This document shows positions 25,698-34,462 of a stretch of DNA of 64,000 nt, in pieces. The notes beneath the pieces were generated by a model. It was not told the origin of the DNA. It worked only from the letters and a program-made list of their open reading frames with translations, and made no database searches. The stretch is taken from NCBI GenBank assembly GCA_965276665.1, contig OZ255620.1, forward strand, positions 4,402,001-4,466,000, written 5' to 3'. How positions within the stretch are numbered: the first letter of the stretch is position 1; the number at the start of each line of letters is the position of its first letter. The translations under genes and the position numbers were made by a program. The stretch is from CAWGJC01 sp965276665 (GTDB taxonomy: Bacteria; Pseudomonadota; Alphaproteobacteria; Acetobacterales; Acetobacteraceae).

Positions 25698-26231
25698 ATG
25701 CGCCAGCTCCTGCTCCTGCGCCATGCGAAATCCGACTGGGGCGAGTCGGGGCAGTCTGACCATGCGCGCGCGCTGAGCGCCTCCGGCCGGCGCGGCGCGA
25801 TCATCATTCGCGAGGCGATGCGCGGCCTCGGGCTGGTGCCGGATATCGTGCTGGTCTCCGCCGCGCGCCGGACCCGGGAGACGCTCGAACTGCTCGAGCC
25901 CTGGGACGAGACGCCGATCATCGAGGAGATGGAGGATCTCTATCTGGCTCCGCGGCCGCGGCTGCTCCGCGTGCTGAACGGGCTGCCCGAGACGGCGCGC
26001 AGCGTGCTGCTGATCGGCCATAATCCGGGCCTGCACGAGCTTGCGCTCGCGCTCGCCGGTCCGCATGCACTGGCCGCCGGCGGTCCCTATCTGGAGCGCC
26101 TCGCCGCCGCCTATCCGACCGCGGCGCTGGCGGAGTTCGCGATCGCCGGTCCGTGGTGGACGCTGGCCGATGGCGGCGGCCGCCTGCTGCGCTTCCTCAC
26201 CCCCGGCGACCTCCCCGAACATGTGGCATGA
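25698..26231 (+). CDS. sixA: SixA-type phosphohistidine phosphatase
   Basis: Cytosolic histidine phosphatase of 177 residues. RHAKSDW at the N-terminus carries the phospho-accepting His of the SixA subgroup, and LLIGHNPGLHELAL the second catalytic His. SixA removes phosphate from histidine of HPt/PTSNtr proteins in E. coli. The gene overlaps the next (CHAD) gene by 11 bases. SixA next to CHAD has been seen in other proteobacteria in my recollection, and suggests a link to phosphate or polyphosphate signalling. Confidence 0.85.
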   Translation: MRQLLLLRHAKSDWGESGQSDHARALSASGRRGAIIIREAMRGLGLVPDIVLVSAARRTRETLELLEPWDETPIIEEMEDLYLAPRPRLLRVLNGLPETARSVLLIGHNPGLHELALALAGPHALAAGGPYLERLAAAYPTAALAEFAIAGPWWTLADGGGRLLRFLTPGDLPEHVA

Positions 26232-27699
26232 GCCGGATCTCCGGGACGGGACCGGGCAGCTGACTCCGGTGACGCTCGAGCTCGCGCTGAGCCGGGAATC
26301 CGCCGCCCGCGTCACCCGGCTCCCGGGTCTCGCCCAGATCGGCGGACGCCGCCCACGGGGCCGGGGGCTCGCCATCACCTGGCACGATGCCATCGCGGAG
26401 CCGGAGCATCCCGAGGGCACGCTCGCCGCGCAGGGGCTCGTACTGGCCGAGAACGATGGCAGCTGGACGCTCGAACGGCTCTGGCCCGGCGAGGCGGCGG
26501 TCATCGCCAGCGGGCCTGCGCCGGGCGCGCTGCTCCCCGATCTCCCGGAGATTGTGCCGGTCGCGCATTTCATCGGGCGGCGCCGGGCGCTGCCGCTGCA
26601 GGATGCGGCGGCCGAGACGACGCTCGCCTTGCTCGATGGCGAGCTGCGGGTAGGGGAGGTGGTGCGGGCTTGTCATCGCGTCCGGCTGGCCGGCGCGCCG
26701 GAAGCGGTCGCGGCGCTCGCCGCCCGCCTCGCCGCGGAATGCGGAGCTTCCGTGCCGGCCACCCCGCTCGCCGGCGAGGCGGCGCTCGCGCGCGGCCTGC
26801 TCGCGCCGGTGCCCGACCTGCCCGCGGTCCCGCCGGGTCTCAGCGTCGCCGACGCTTTCGCCCATGTCGCCGCCCCGCTCGCCGCCACCGTGCTGTACTG
26901 GGCCGGCCGCGACATCGACGATCCGCGCACCGTGCATCAGATGCGGGTCGGCGTCCGCCGGCTGCGCTCGGCGCTCAAGCTGTTCCGCTTGGCGATCGCC
27001 AGCGAACCGGTCGTTCGCCTGGAGGGCGAGCTGCGCGACCTCGCGGCACAGCTCGGCGCCGTGCGCGACTGGGACGTCTTCACCACCGAAACCGTGCCGC
27101 CGGCGGAACGCGCGCTCGATGGTGATCGGCGCCTCCGCCGTCTCGCCGTCGCGGCCGGCCGCCGTCGCGCCGCCGCGCACGCGGATCTCCGCCTCTACCT
27201 TGCGAGCCTCCGCTTCCGGCTGCTGGCGCTCGACCTCGCCGGCCTCGCCGGCCTGCGTCGCTGGGAAGCCACGGCCGACCCGGCGCGGGCGGCGCTGCTC
27301 GCCGGGGACAGCGCGACCTATGCCGCCCTAATCCTCGACAAACACCGGCGCAAGATGCGCAAAAGCGCGGTACACATCATCGACCTGCCGGGCCCGGAGC
27401 TCCATAACATCCGCAAGCGCGGCAAGACGTTACGTTATGCCTGCGAGTTCTTCGCCCCGCTCTTCCCCGCGCAGGCGGGCCGCCGCTTCATCAGGGCCCT
27501 GTCGCGGATGCAGGAGCGGCTCGGTCACGTCAACGATGCGGCGACGGCCACCGCGCTGATCGGCATGTTGGAGACCGGCAGGTCCGGGTTCGCCGCCGGC
27601 GCGGTGCTCGGCTACATCGCCGGGCATGGAACCGGGCTCCGCCGCGCGGCGGAGAAGCAGTGGCGAAAATTCCGTCGCGCCGATCCGTTCTGGACCTAG
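26221..27699 (+). CDS. CYTH-CHAD domain protein
   Basis: A 492-residue polyphosphate-binding type protein. The N-terminal half (VTLELALSRESAARVTRL ... TTLALLDGELRVG) looks like a divergent CYTH domain with a weakened ExExK motif. The C-terminal CHAD domain has the conserved VHQMRVGVRRLRSALKLF, GAVRDWDVF and the late LHNIRKRGKTLRYACEFF, lined with basic residues and His. The ATG at 26221 lies within the end of sixA in another frame. CHAD domains bind inorganic polyphosphate; a catalytic role for the degenerate CYTH half is doubtful. The TAG stop lies in the left end of a family B repeat. Confidence 0.85.
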   Translation: MWHEPDLRDGTGQLTPVTLELALSRESAARVTRLPGLAQIGGRRPRGRGLAITWHDAIAEPEHPEGTLAAQGLVLAENDGSWTLERLWPGEAAVIASGPAPGALLPDLPEIVPVAHFIGRRRALPLQDAAAETTLALLDGELRVGEVVRACHRVRLAGAPEAVAALAARLAAECGASVPATPLAGEAALARGLLAPVPDLPAVPPGLSVADAFAHVAAPLAATVLYWAGRDIDDPRTVHQMRVGVRRLRSALKLFRLAIASEPVVRLEGELRDLAAQLGAVRDWDVFTTETVPPAERALDGDRRLRRLAVAAGRRRAAAHADLRLYLASLRFRLLALDLAGLAGLRRWEATADPARAALLAGDSATYAALILDKHRRKMRKSAVHIIDLPGPELHNIRKRGKTLRYACEFFAPLFPAQAGRRFIRALSRMQERLGHVNDAATATALIGMLETGRSGFAAGAVLGYIAGHGTGLRRAAEKQWRKFRRADPFWT

Positions 27700-27819
27700 A
27701 GCATTCAATCGCGTCGGCGCCGGCCCTCGCCCCCACCAGGCCCCCAACGAAAGTATATTACCGATGAGGGGCCGGGTGAGGGCGAGGGCCGGCGCCACCA
27801 AAGGTGAAAATATACTCTA
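27697..27819. repeat. Family B terminator-like repeat, copy 1
   Basis: Between convergent genes. GGCGCCGGCCCTCGCCC (27716-27732) pairs perfectly over 17 bp with 27780-27796 around a centre holding AACGAAAGTATATTACCGAT. The outer ends (TAGAGCATT... and ...ATACTCTA) provide the TAG stops of both the CHAD gene and the hydrolase gene. A bidirectional terminator role is inferred. Confidence 0.8.
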
Positions 27820-28695
27820 AAAGAACTGGCCGAACCTCTCCACCACCGCTTCGGGCGCCTCTTCGGCGATGTAATGACCCGATGGCGCCGGTCCGCCGGT
27901 CACTTCTTGCCTGCAGTAATCCCGCCACAGGGAGAGTGGGTCGTACCACCCGCCGATCTTGCCGCGCTCGCCCCAGAGAACCAGCATCGGGCACTCGACC
28001 CGCTTCCCCTCGGCCCGGCTGATCCGGTCCTGCGCAAGGTCGAGCGTGGCCGCCGCACGATAGTCCTCGCACATGCCGGTGATGGTTTCCGGCTGCCGCG
28101 CCGCGTGAAGATAATCTTCCAAGGCATCGGGATGAAAGAAATCATGCGCCTTGGGCTCGCGCGACGTATGCGCGTTGAACCAGGTCTCCGGCGCCGCATT
28201 GATCAGCTCTTCCGGAAACGGATGGGGCTGCGCGAACCAGAACCAATGATAGTAGCCGAGCGCGAAGGCCATGTCCGCGCGCTCGAAATGCTCGATCGTC
28301 GGGACGATGTCGAGCACCGCAAGTCGCTCCACCCGCTCGGGGAAATCGAGCGCCAGGCGATGCGCCACCCGGGCGCCGCGATCGTGGCTGCCGACGCGGA
28401 ACCGCTCATGGCCGAACGCGGTCATCACCGCCGCCATGTCCGCCGCCATCACCGTCTTGCCGTACGGCGCATGGTCGGAGGTGGCGCCCGGCTTGAACGA
28501 GCCGCCATAGCCGCGCAGATCGGGGCAATAGATGGTGAACCGCTCGGCCAGCGCGGGCGCGACCTGATGCCACATCGCATGGGTTTGCGGATTGCCGTGC
28601 AGCAGCAGGAGCGGCGGCCCCGACCCGCCATGCCGCAACCGAATGCGGCCCTGCGGGAGCATGACCTCGTCCAACGTGAACCCCGGAAAAAACAT
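27817..28695 (-). CDS. Fluoroacetate/haloacetate dehalogenase-like alpha/beta hydrolase
   Basis: Cytosolic alpha/beta hydrolase of 292 residues. Catalytic residues line up with the well-studied Rhodopseudomonas fluoroacetate dehalogenase: nucleophile Asp105 in SHDRGARVAHR, carboxylate-binding Arg106 and Arg109, halide-site His150-Trp151 in YYHWFWFAQP, acid Asp129 in VLDIVP, and base His274 in SGHYIAEEAP. The oxyanion motif is HGNPQTH. The ATG at 28695 was chosen because MFFPGF matches the family start. Epoxide hydrolase or esterase activity is the alternative, but the HW halide pair favours dehalogenation. Confidence 0.83.
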   Translation of the reverse strand: MFFPGFTLDEVMLPQGRIRLRHGGSGPPLLLLHGNPQTHAMWHQVAPALAERFTIYCPDLRGYGGSFKPGATSDHAPYGKTVMAADMAAVMTAFGHERFRVGSHDRGARVAHRLALDFPERVERLAVLDIVPTIEHFERADMAFALGYYHWFWFAQPHPFPEELINAAPETWFNAHTSREPKAHDFFHPDALEDYLHAARQPETITGMCEDYRAAATLDLAQDRISRAEGKRVECPMLVLWGERGKIGGWYDPLSLWRDYCRQEVTGGPAPSGHYIAEEAPEAVVERFGQFF

Positions 28696-28788
28696 GGAAG
28701 CGTCCCGTCCGATGCTGCATAGCGACATCGCCCAGCAATATGGCGGGCTTACGGCTGCCGGCTAGATTCCCGAGAAAGGAAATCGACA

Positions 28789-30240
28789 ATGGACGGGATG
28801 GACACGCCAAGCGGCGCCGGGCTCGACCCGCAGGACTGGCGCTCCCTGCGCGCCCTCGGCCACGCCATGCTCGACGGCATGTTCGACCACGTGCAGACCA
28901 TCGCCGACCAGCCCGTCTGGCAGCAGATGCCGGACACGCTCCGCGACGAGCTGCAATCCCCGATGCCCCGCGCCGGCGAAGGCGCTGAAGCGACCTGGGA
29001 CGATTTCCGCCGCATCGTCCTGCCGCACGCCACCGGCAATCTGCATCCGCGCTTCATGGGCTGGGTGCATGGCGGCGGCACCCCGGTCGGCATGCTGGCC
29101 GAGCTGCTCGCCGGCGGCCTCAACGCCAATTGCGGCGGCCGCGATCACGCGCCGATCGAAATCGAGCGACAGGTCATCCGCTGGGCCGCGGAGCTCGTCG
29201 GCCTCCCCGACACCGCCGCCGGCCTGCTCGTCACCGGCACCTCGATGGCCAACATGATCGGGCTGCTCGTCGCCCGCGCCCGGGCGCTCGGCCCCGCCGT
29301 GCGGCAAACCGGCCTCGGCGCCGCCCGCCTCGTCGCCTACACCTCCGAAGCGGCGCATGGCTGCATCGCCCGCGCCATGGACATGGCCGGCATCGGCACC
29401 GACGCGCTCCGCCTCATCCCCTGCGATGCCGCCGCCTCGATGAACCTCTACGCCCTCGCCGCGGCCGTCCGGCATGATCGTGCCGCTGGGCTCTCGCCTT
29501 TCCTTGTCGTCGGCACTGCCGGGACCGTCGATATCGGCGGCATCGATGATCTCGCCGGGCTCGCGACCTTCTGCCGGGCGGAAAACCTCTGGTTCCACGT
29601 GGACGGCGCGTTCGGCGCGCTCGCCATGCTCGCCCCCAGCCTTCGCCCCCGCCTCGCCGGCATCGAGGCCGCGGACTCGGTCGCCTTCGACTTCCACAAA
29701 TGGGGCCAGGTACCCTATGACGCCGGCTGCATCCTCGTGCGCGAGGCCGCCCACCAGATCGCCGCCTTCGCGCAGGACGCCGCCTATCTCCGCCGCGAAA
29801 CCCGGGGCCTCGCCGGCGGCCACCCCTGGCCCTGCGATCTCGGCCCCGATCTCTCGCGCGGGTTCCGCGCCTTAAAAGTCTGGATGACGCTGAAAACCTA
29901 CGGCGCCGACAGCCTCGGCGCCGTCGTCGAGCAATGCTGCGGCCTCGCCCGAACCCTCGCCGCCCGCATCAGCACCGAACACGGACTCGAGCTCCTCGCT
30001 CCAACCCCGCTCAACATCGTCTGCTTCCGCATCAACGCCACACCAGACCCCAACCGTCTCAATGCCGACATCGTCGCCGACCTGCACGAAGCCGGCATCG
30101 CCGCCCCCTCCACCACGCTCATCAACGGCAAACTCGCCATCCGCGCCGCCATCGTGAACCACCGCACCGGCCCCGCCGACATCCACGCCCTCGTCGACGC
30201 CGTCCTCGCCGCCGGCCGGGCCCGGGGCGTCAATCTCTAG
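28789..30240 (+). CDS. PLP-dependent group II amino-acid decarboxylase
   Basis: Aromatic-L-amino-acid/glutamate decarboxylase-like enzyme of 483 residues, releasing CO2 from an amino acid. PLP signs: TGTSMANMIGLL (phosphate-binding), His190 in SEAAHGC stacking on the ring, Asp272 in WFHVDGAFGAL and the Schiff-base Lys304 in DFHKWGQVPYD. NLHPRFMGWVHGGG near residue 84 is the substrate-side motif of the family. An AAGGA ribosome site lies 8 bases before the ATG. It is divergent from the dehalogenase. Substrate (Tyr, Trp, Phe, Asp or other) cannot be decided from sequence. Confidence 0.85.
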   Translation: MDGMDTPSGAGLDPQDWRSLRALGHAMLDGMFDHVQTIADQPVWQQMPDTLRDELQSPMPRAGEGAEATWDDFRRIVLPHATGNLHPRFMGWVHGGGTPVGMLAELLAGGLNANCGGRDHAPIEIERQVIRWAAELVGLPDTAAGLLVTGTSMANMIGLLVARARALGPAVRQTGLGAARLVAYTSEAAHGCIARAMDMAGIGTDALRLIPCDAAASMNLYALAAAVRHDRAAGLSPFLVVGTAGTVDIGGIDDLAGLATFCRAENLWFHVDGAFGALAMLAPSLRPRLAGIEAADSVAFDFHKWGQVPYDAGCILVREAAHQIAAFAQDAAYLRRETRGLAGGHPWPCDLGPDLSRGFRALKVWMTLKTYGADSLGAVVEQCCGLARTLAARISTEHGLELLAPTPLNIVCFRINATPDPNRLNADIVADLHEAGIAAPSTTLINGKLAIRAAIVNHRTGPADIHALVDAVLAAGRARGVNL

Positions 30241-30250
30241 GTGAGGAAAG

Positions 30251-30442
30251 GAAGGCCAGGGGCTCTGCCCCTGGACCCCGCTAAGGGCACAGCCCTTAGA
30301 ACCCGCTAGGGCTGTTTGGAGAGGGGTGGGCTAGGTACCGGTTGCAACCACTCCCTCGCCCACCCCTCTCCAAACAGCCGTAATGGAGTCCAAAGGCTCG
30401 GCCTTTGGCGGGGGTCCAGGGGGCAGAGCCCCCTGGCCTTCC
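30251..30442. repeat. Family A composite repeat with 22-bp inner inverted repeat, copy 5
   Basis: Outer arms CCAGGGGC/GCCCCTGG with CTAAGGGC/GCCCTTAG on the left and CCAAAGGC/GCCTTTGG on the right. Inside, a 22-base arm (30310-30331, starting GGCTGTTTGGAGAGG) pairs perfectly with 30358-30379 around a 26-nt loop containing GGTACCGGTTGCAACC. It lies between convergent genes. The outer arms are opposite in orientation to copies 6 and 7. Confidence 0.85.
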
Positions 30443-30446
30443 TTCC

Positions 30447-31307
30447 TCACGGAGAGAAATGAAAATCCAGGGCCTGCCGATGGCCGAGCATGGTGGTGGG
30501 GAGGGGGAGGGTGGCGCATTGCGGGCTGAGGAGCGCCTGGAGGGCATGGTCGGCGAAGGCCGCGAAGCTGGGATCGTTCTGGGCGGCCTGATCTTCCCCG
30601 GTCAGGTGGGCGGCGCGGATGGTGCCGGTTTCGTCGATCTGGACCTGGATGTCGAAGCTGACGGTATTGGGCCGGACGGTGGCGCCGCTGGCGGCCCAGC
30701 AGCTTTGCACGTGGGCGCCGATGGCGCGGCGGGCGTCGTCCGAGAGGCGCATGGGCGGCGTGGAAGCGGCGGGACGGGGCGGCTGGGCCCCAGCGAGCGC
30801 AGTTGCGGACGTGGCGGCGGCGGGGGGCGTGCTGACCGAGGCCGTCGGGCGGGGTTGCGGGGAGAGCCAGAGCGCGTGGGCGACGAGGCCGAGGGTGACG
30901 AGTCCTGCCATGCCGAGGGCGCCGCAAATCGCGCCGACCCGGAGATTGGTGCGCTGCTGATCGACGGCTTCGTCATGCAGCGTCTGGATGTCGGCGACCT
31001 GGCGTTGCAGTCGGTAGCGTTCGCCTTGCAGGCCGACGACCTCGAATTTCGCGGCGGCGAGATCACGCTCCATGGCTTGGTTGGCGGAGCGGAGCCGGCC
31101 GTGCTCGCGCTCGGCATCCGCCTCCAGCGCGCCCACGGTGAGCCGCAGGAACAGGTTCTTGAGCGCTCCTCCGGTGACGCGGCTGGCATGGGCGCGGCGG
31201 CGGATGGTGTCGAGAGCGGTGGTGGACTGACCGGGCTGATCTTCGAGCACGAGCGCCAGGATGTCGGCCAGAAGTTTGACTTCCTTTGGATCAGGTCGGT
31301 CGGTCAT
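30447..31307 (-). CDS. Single-span membrane protein with coiled coil and TolA/TonB-like C-terminal domain
   Basis: A 286-residue protein of unassigned function. Residues 1-65 form a small helical domain; a charged coiled coil (about 66-120, LEADAEREHGRLRSANQAMERD) precedes one hydrophobic span (ICGALGMAGLVTLGLVAHALW). A Pro/Ala/Thr linker leads to a C-terminal domain (RRAIGAHVQSCWAASGA ... SFDIQVQIDETGTIRAAHL) resembling the TolA/TonB C-terminal fold. This suggests an inner-membrane protein spanning the periplasm. No Tol or Ton partner lies nearby. The coiled coil would face the cytosol in an N-in topology. Confidence 0.65.
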   Translation of the reverse strand: MTDRPDPKEVKLLADILALVLEDQPGQSTTALDTIRRRAHASRVTGGALKNLFLRLTVGALEADAEREHGRLRSANQAMERDLAAAKFEVVGLQGERYRLQRQVADIQTLHDEAVDQQRTNLRVGAICGALGMAGLVTLGLVAHALWLSPQPRPTASVSTPPAAATSATALAGAQPPRPAASTPPMRLSDDARRAIGAHVQSCWAASGATVRPNTVSFDIQVQIDETGTIRAAHLTGEDQAAQNDPSFAAFADHALQALLSPQCATLPLPTTMLGHRQALDFHFSP

Positions 31308-31427
31308 GGTGTATGGGTCGCATCGTGCGGGAAGATTGCGCGCCGTCGGGCTTTATGCAATCGCTGCCCTGGAGGATCCGCCGGCCGGGGATTCACTTCG
31401 CCGGCGGCGCGGTGCGCGGACAGGCGC

Positions 31428-32312
31428 TCAGTGTCGTTCCTGGAGGCGGGCGAGCAGGAAATCGCGGAACACCGCGACGCGCTTGGAGGTGCGGAGCTCC
31501 TCGGGATAGACGAAGAACGCCTCGATTTTCGGCGCCTTCAGCTCGGGCAGCAGGCGGGTCAGGCCGTCGAGATGGCTGCCGAGAAAATCGGGCAGCGCGC
31601 CGATGCCGAGGCCGGAGCGGATGGCGAGCGTCATCGCGTGGATGCTGTTGACCTCGAGCACCGCGCGGCGGGGCCGCCCGGCGCGGCGGCCGACTTCGAT
31701 CAGCCAGTTAATGTCCGGCACCGGCATGTGGTATTCGCCGAAGGTGATCAGCCGGTGGTCGTCGAGTTCCTCCGGGCGCTGCGGCGTGCCGTTCGCTTTC
31801 AGGTACTCGGGCGAGGCGCAGACCGCATATTGCGCCGTCATCAGATGTCGCTGCACGAGCTCCGGTTGTTTCGGCGGGTGCAGCCGGATGGCGACGTCGG
31901 CTTCCCGCATCGCGAGATCGAGATCGGAATCGTCGAGCAGCAGGGTCATCGTGATGTCGGGATAGGCGTCGAGGAACGACCGCAGCCGCGGCACCAGCCA
32001 GAGCGCGCCGAAGCCCGACGTGGTGGTGACTTTGAGCCGGCCGGTGGGTTTTTCCTTGCTCTCGGTGAGCAGCGCCTCGGTCATCGCGAGCTTGGCGAAC
32101 ACCTCGCGCACCGTGCGGTTGAGCGACTCGCCCTGTTCGGTGAGAATCAGCCCGCGCGCATGCCGATGAAAAAGCGGGACCTGCAGCGCCTCCTCGAGCG
32201 CGGAAATCTGGCGGGAGACCGCCGATTGGCTCAGGTTCAGCGTGTCGCCCGCATGGGTGAAGCTTCCGGCTTCCGCGACCGCGTGAAACACGCGCAGCTT
32301 GTCCCAGTCCAT
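31428..32312 (-). CDS. LysR-family transcriptional regulator
   Basis: A 294-residue LysR regulator. The N-terminal winged helix is clear (MDWDKLRVFHAVAEAGSFTHAGDTLNLSQSAVSRQISALEE, in part), followed by a periplasmic-binding-type effector domain (GRLKVTTTSGFGALWLVPRL ... DLAMREADVAIRL ... AIRSGLGIGALPDF). The subtype resembles GcvA-like regulators. The ATG at 32312 begins the helix-turn-helix; a GTG at 32330 is open. It is downstream of trxB on the same strand with 83 bases between, so trxB may be co-transcribed or a target. Confidence 0.88.
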   Translation of the reverse strand: MDWDKLRVFHAVAEAGSFTHAGDTLNLSQSAVSRQISALEEALQVPLFHRHARGLILTEQGESLNRTVREVFAKLAMTEALLTESKEKPTGRLKVTTTSGFGALWLVPRLRSFLDAYPDITMTLLLDDSDLDLAMREADVAIRLHPPKQPELVQRHLMTAQYAVCASPEYLKANGTPQRPEELDDHRLITFGEYHMPVPDINWLIEVGRRAGRPRRAVLEVNSIHAMTLAIRSGLGIGALPDFLGSHLDGLTRLLPELKAPKIEAFFVYPEELRTSKRVAVFRDFLLARLQERH

Positions 32313-32395
32313 CCCCTGATGCCGCTCCACAGATTCCGGAGAGACTAACCCCGTCCGTTGCGAGTCGTAACCGTATGAATGAGGCGTAACGGCGG

Positions 32396-33361
32396 CTACT
32401 CGGCGGCGAGTGCGTGGTCCGGCAGCGCGGCGAGGTATTTCTCCGCCTCCAGCGCGGCCATGCAGCCGGTGCCAGCTGCGGTGACCGCCTGGCGGAAGAT
32501 GCGGTCCTGCACGTCACCGGCGGCGAACACGCCGGACATCGAGGTGGAAGTGCTGCCCGGAACGGTGCGGATATAGCCATCCGCATCCATGTCGAGCTTG
32601 CCGGCGAACACCGCGGTGTTGGGCGTGTGGCCGATGGCGATGAACACGCCATCCACCGCGAGCCGGCTTTCCGCCCCGCTCGCCACGTCCCGCAGGCGCA
32701 GCCCGGCGACGGTTTCCGGCGTGCCTGCGCCGACGATCTCCTCGACGACGCTGTTCCAGATCACCCGCACCTTCGGATGCGCGAACAGGCGCTGCTGGAG
32801 CACGCGCTCGGCGCGCAGCGCGTCGCGGCGATGGATCAGCGTCACTCGGTCGGCATGGTGGGTAAGATAGAGCGCCTCCTCCACCGCGGTGTTGCCGCCG
32901 CCGATCACGGCGACCTGCTTGCCGCGGAAGAAGAAGCCGTCGCAGGTGGCGCAGGCGGACACGCCGGCGCCCTGCAGGCGGGATTCGGAGGGCAGGCCGA
33001 GCCAGCGCGCCTGGGCGCCGGTCGCGATCACCACCGAGTCGGCGAGGTAGAGATCGCCGGAATCGCCGACGCAGCGGAACGGGGCTGCGGTGAAATCCAC
33101 CTCCATCACCAAATCGGAGACGATGCGGGTGCCGACCTGCTCGGCCTGCGCGTGCATCTGCTCCATCAGCCACGGTCCCTGGATGACTTCCGCGAAGCCG
33201 GGATAATTCTCGACATCGGTGGTGATGGTGAGCTGGCCGCCCGGCTGCAGGCCGGAGACGAGCACCGGGTCGAGTCCGGCGCGGGCCGCATAGATCGCGG
33301 CGGTGTAGCCGGCCGGGCCGGCACCGATGACGAGCACCCGGGTCTGGATCGTTTGGGACAT
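32396..33361 (-). CDS. trxB: Thioredoxin-disulfide reductase
   Basis: NADPH:thioredoxin reductase, 321 residues, cytosolic. FAD-binding VLVIGAGPAGYTAAIYAARAG, redox-active disulfide Cys137-Ala-Thr-Cys140 in SACATCDGFFF, NADPH-binding VAVIGGGNTAVEEALYL, and C-terminal GVFAAGDVQDRIFRQAVTAAG_TGC all match the family. The length is normal. Start MSQTIQTRVL is unambiguous. Confidence 0.95.
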   Translation of the reverse strand: MSQTIQTRVLVIGAGPAGYTAAIYAARAGLDPVLVSGLQPGGQLTITTDVENYPGFAEVIQGPWLMEQMHAQAEQVGTRIVSDLVMEVDFTAAPFRCVGDSGDLYLADSVVIATGAQARWLGLPSESRLQGAGVSACATCDGFFFRGKQVAVIGGGNTAVEEALYLTHHADRVTLIHRRDALRAERVLQQRLFAHPKVRVIWNSVVEEIVGAGTPETVAGLRLRDVASGAESRLAVDGVFIAIGHTPNTAVFAGKLDMDADGYIRTVPGSTSTSMSGVFAAGDVQDRIFRQAVTAAGTGCMAALEAEKYLAALPDHALAAE

Positions 33362-33480
33362 GCCGGAGCATATCGGTCTCGCGCGCTTTCAGACAAGAAC
33401 GTGGCGCCGGCGCTCCGGCGCACGAAGCGACGCGGCCGGAGGAGCCCGATCAGCGCCCGAACGGCGGCGAGCATGGCAAT

Positions 33481-33533
33481 GAGTGCTTGGCGGTGGGCTG
33501 AGTACTTGGCGGCGAGTTTGGCGGTGAGTACTG
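33481..33533. repeat. Imperfect ~19-base tandem repeat
   Basis: Three successive imperfect units share GAGTnCTTGGCGGnG: GAGTGCTTGGCGGTGGGCT, GAGTACTTGGCGGCGAGT and a shortened TTGGCGGTGAGTACT. It lies in the 207-base gap between trxB and the next plus-strand gene. No function is apparent; it may be replication slippage or repeated binding sites. Confidence 0.5.
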
Positions 33534-33568
33534 GCGCGCCGCGCTGCTGCGGGCCATCTTCCCAAGCG

Positions 33569-34078
33569 ATGCAGAGCTCCCCGCCCGTTCAGGTCGGTGC
33601 CGCCCCGGATGGCACGCTGACCTATCTCGTCGATCTTCCGCCGGATGCGCTGCCGGCCGTGCGTGGGCGCGATCTCGCGGCGGCCTGGGAAGCGGCGCAT
33701 GACGCTGCCGGCGGCAAGCGGCGCGGGGCGGTCCGGCTGTTCCGCTTCCGCGACCCCGAAGGCGCGGTCACCGACCTGGCGCTCGCCGACCGCGATGCCC
33801 GCGCCTGGGCCGCCGCGGTGGATCGTCTGTCCGGCATGGGGAATTGCTATGGCCTTTCCCTCTGCCTTCGTCTGCTGGCGCTGGTGGATTTGATCGCCGC
33901 TGCGCGGGACGGCCGGTTCTGCAAGCGCGGCGGCCGGCCGAGCCCGGCGGTGTTCCGCGCCGCCGCAGCATTGCCGCTCAGCCGCGCGGCCCGATTCGAC
34001 GAGACGCGCCTTCGCGCGCGCCTGCCTCCCGCCCATACCGCCACGTCCTTTCCCGTCGCCCCTGGAGCATCCCGATGA
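33569..34078 (+). CDS. Conserved-looking hypothetical protein
   Basis: A 169-residue protein starting MQSSPPVQVGAAPDGTLTY. It has an N-terminal charged domain (LVDLPPDALPAVRGRDLAAAWEAAHDAA ... GAVRLFRFRDPEGAVTDLALADRD) and a C-terminal helical part (LCLRLLALVDLIAAARDGRFC). No signal peptide or catalytic motif is seen. Its stop overlaps the start of a lipoprotein gene in an ATGA arrangement, which supports it as real. I do not recognise the family. Confidence 0.6.
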   Translation: MQSSPPVQVGAAPDGTLTYLVDLPPDALPAVRGRDLAAAWEAAHDAAGGKRRGAVRLFRFRDPEGAVTDLALADRDARAWAAAVDRLSGMGNCYGLSLCLRLLALVDLIAAARDGRFCKRGGRPSPAVFRAAAALPLSRAARFDETRLRARLPPAHTATSFPVAPGASR

Positions 34079-34422
34079 ACCGTGCCGTCCGCATCGCCCT
34101 GTTCGGGGTGTTCTTCCTCTCCGGCTGCGTGAAGCCGGTGCCGCCCTCGCGCGAGACCACGCAGGACGCGGCGGCCTGCCGGTCGCGCGCCGACGAAATC
34201 TATCTGAAGCAGAACCGCGCCCTGCTCTCCGAGCGCGACCAGCGCGACGAGCCGTTCGGAGCCACCGGCATTCCGGGCAACACGACCGAGGGGCTGGGTG
34301 ACCGGTACGGGCGGGATCAGATGCTCGCCGACTGCCTCAACAGTCTCGGCCCGGCGACCGCGACCAACGGCGCCGGCACCAGCAATCCCACCACCAGCCC
34401 GGCGGTGGTCGGTTCGCATTGA
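34075..34422 (+). CDS. Small putative lipoprotein
   Basis: A 115-residue protein with a lipoprotein signal: VRIALFGVFFLSGC, in which LSGC is a lipobox with the acylated Cys at about residue 17. The mature part includes two further Cys residues (AACRSRADEIYLKQNRALLSERDQRDEPFG, in part; and MLADCLNSL), which could form a disulfide. It ends in a Ser/Thr/Asn/Gly-rich tail. Coupled by ATGA to the upstream hypothetical gene. Function unknown. Confidence 0.7.
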   Translation: MNRAVRIALFGVFFLSGCVKPVPPSRETTQDAAACRSRADEIYLKQNRALLSERDQRDEPFGATGIPGNTTEGLGDRYGRDQMLADCLNSLGPATATNGAGTSNPTTSPAVVGSH

Positions 34423-34462
34423 GAGGATTAAACCCCTCTCGACCGCCACTCAGGAGCAAAGC

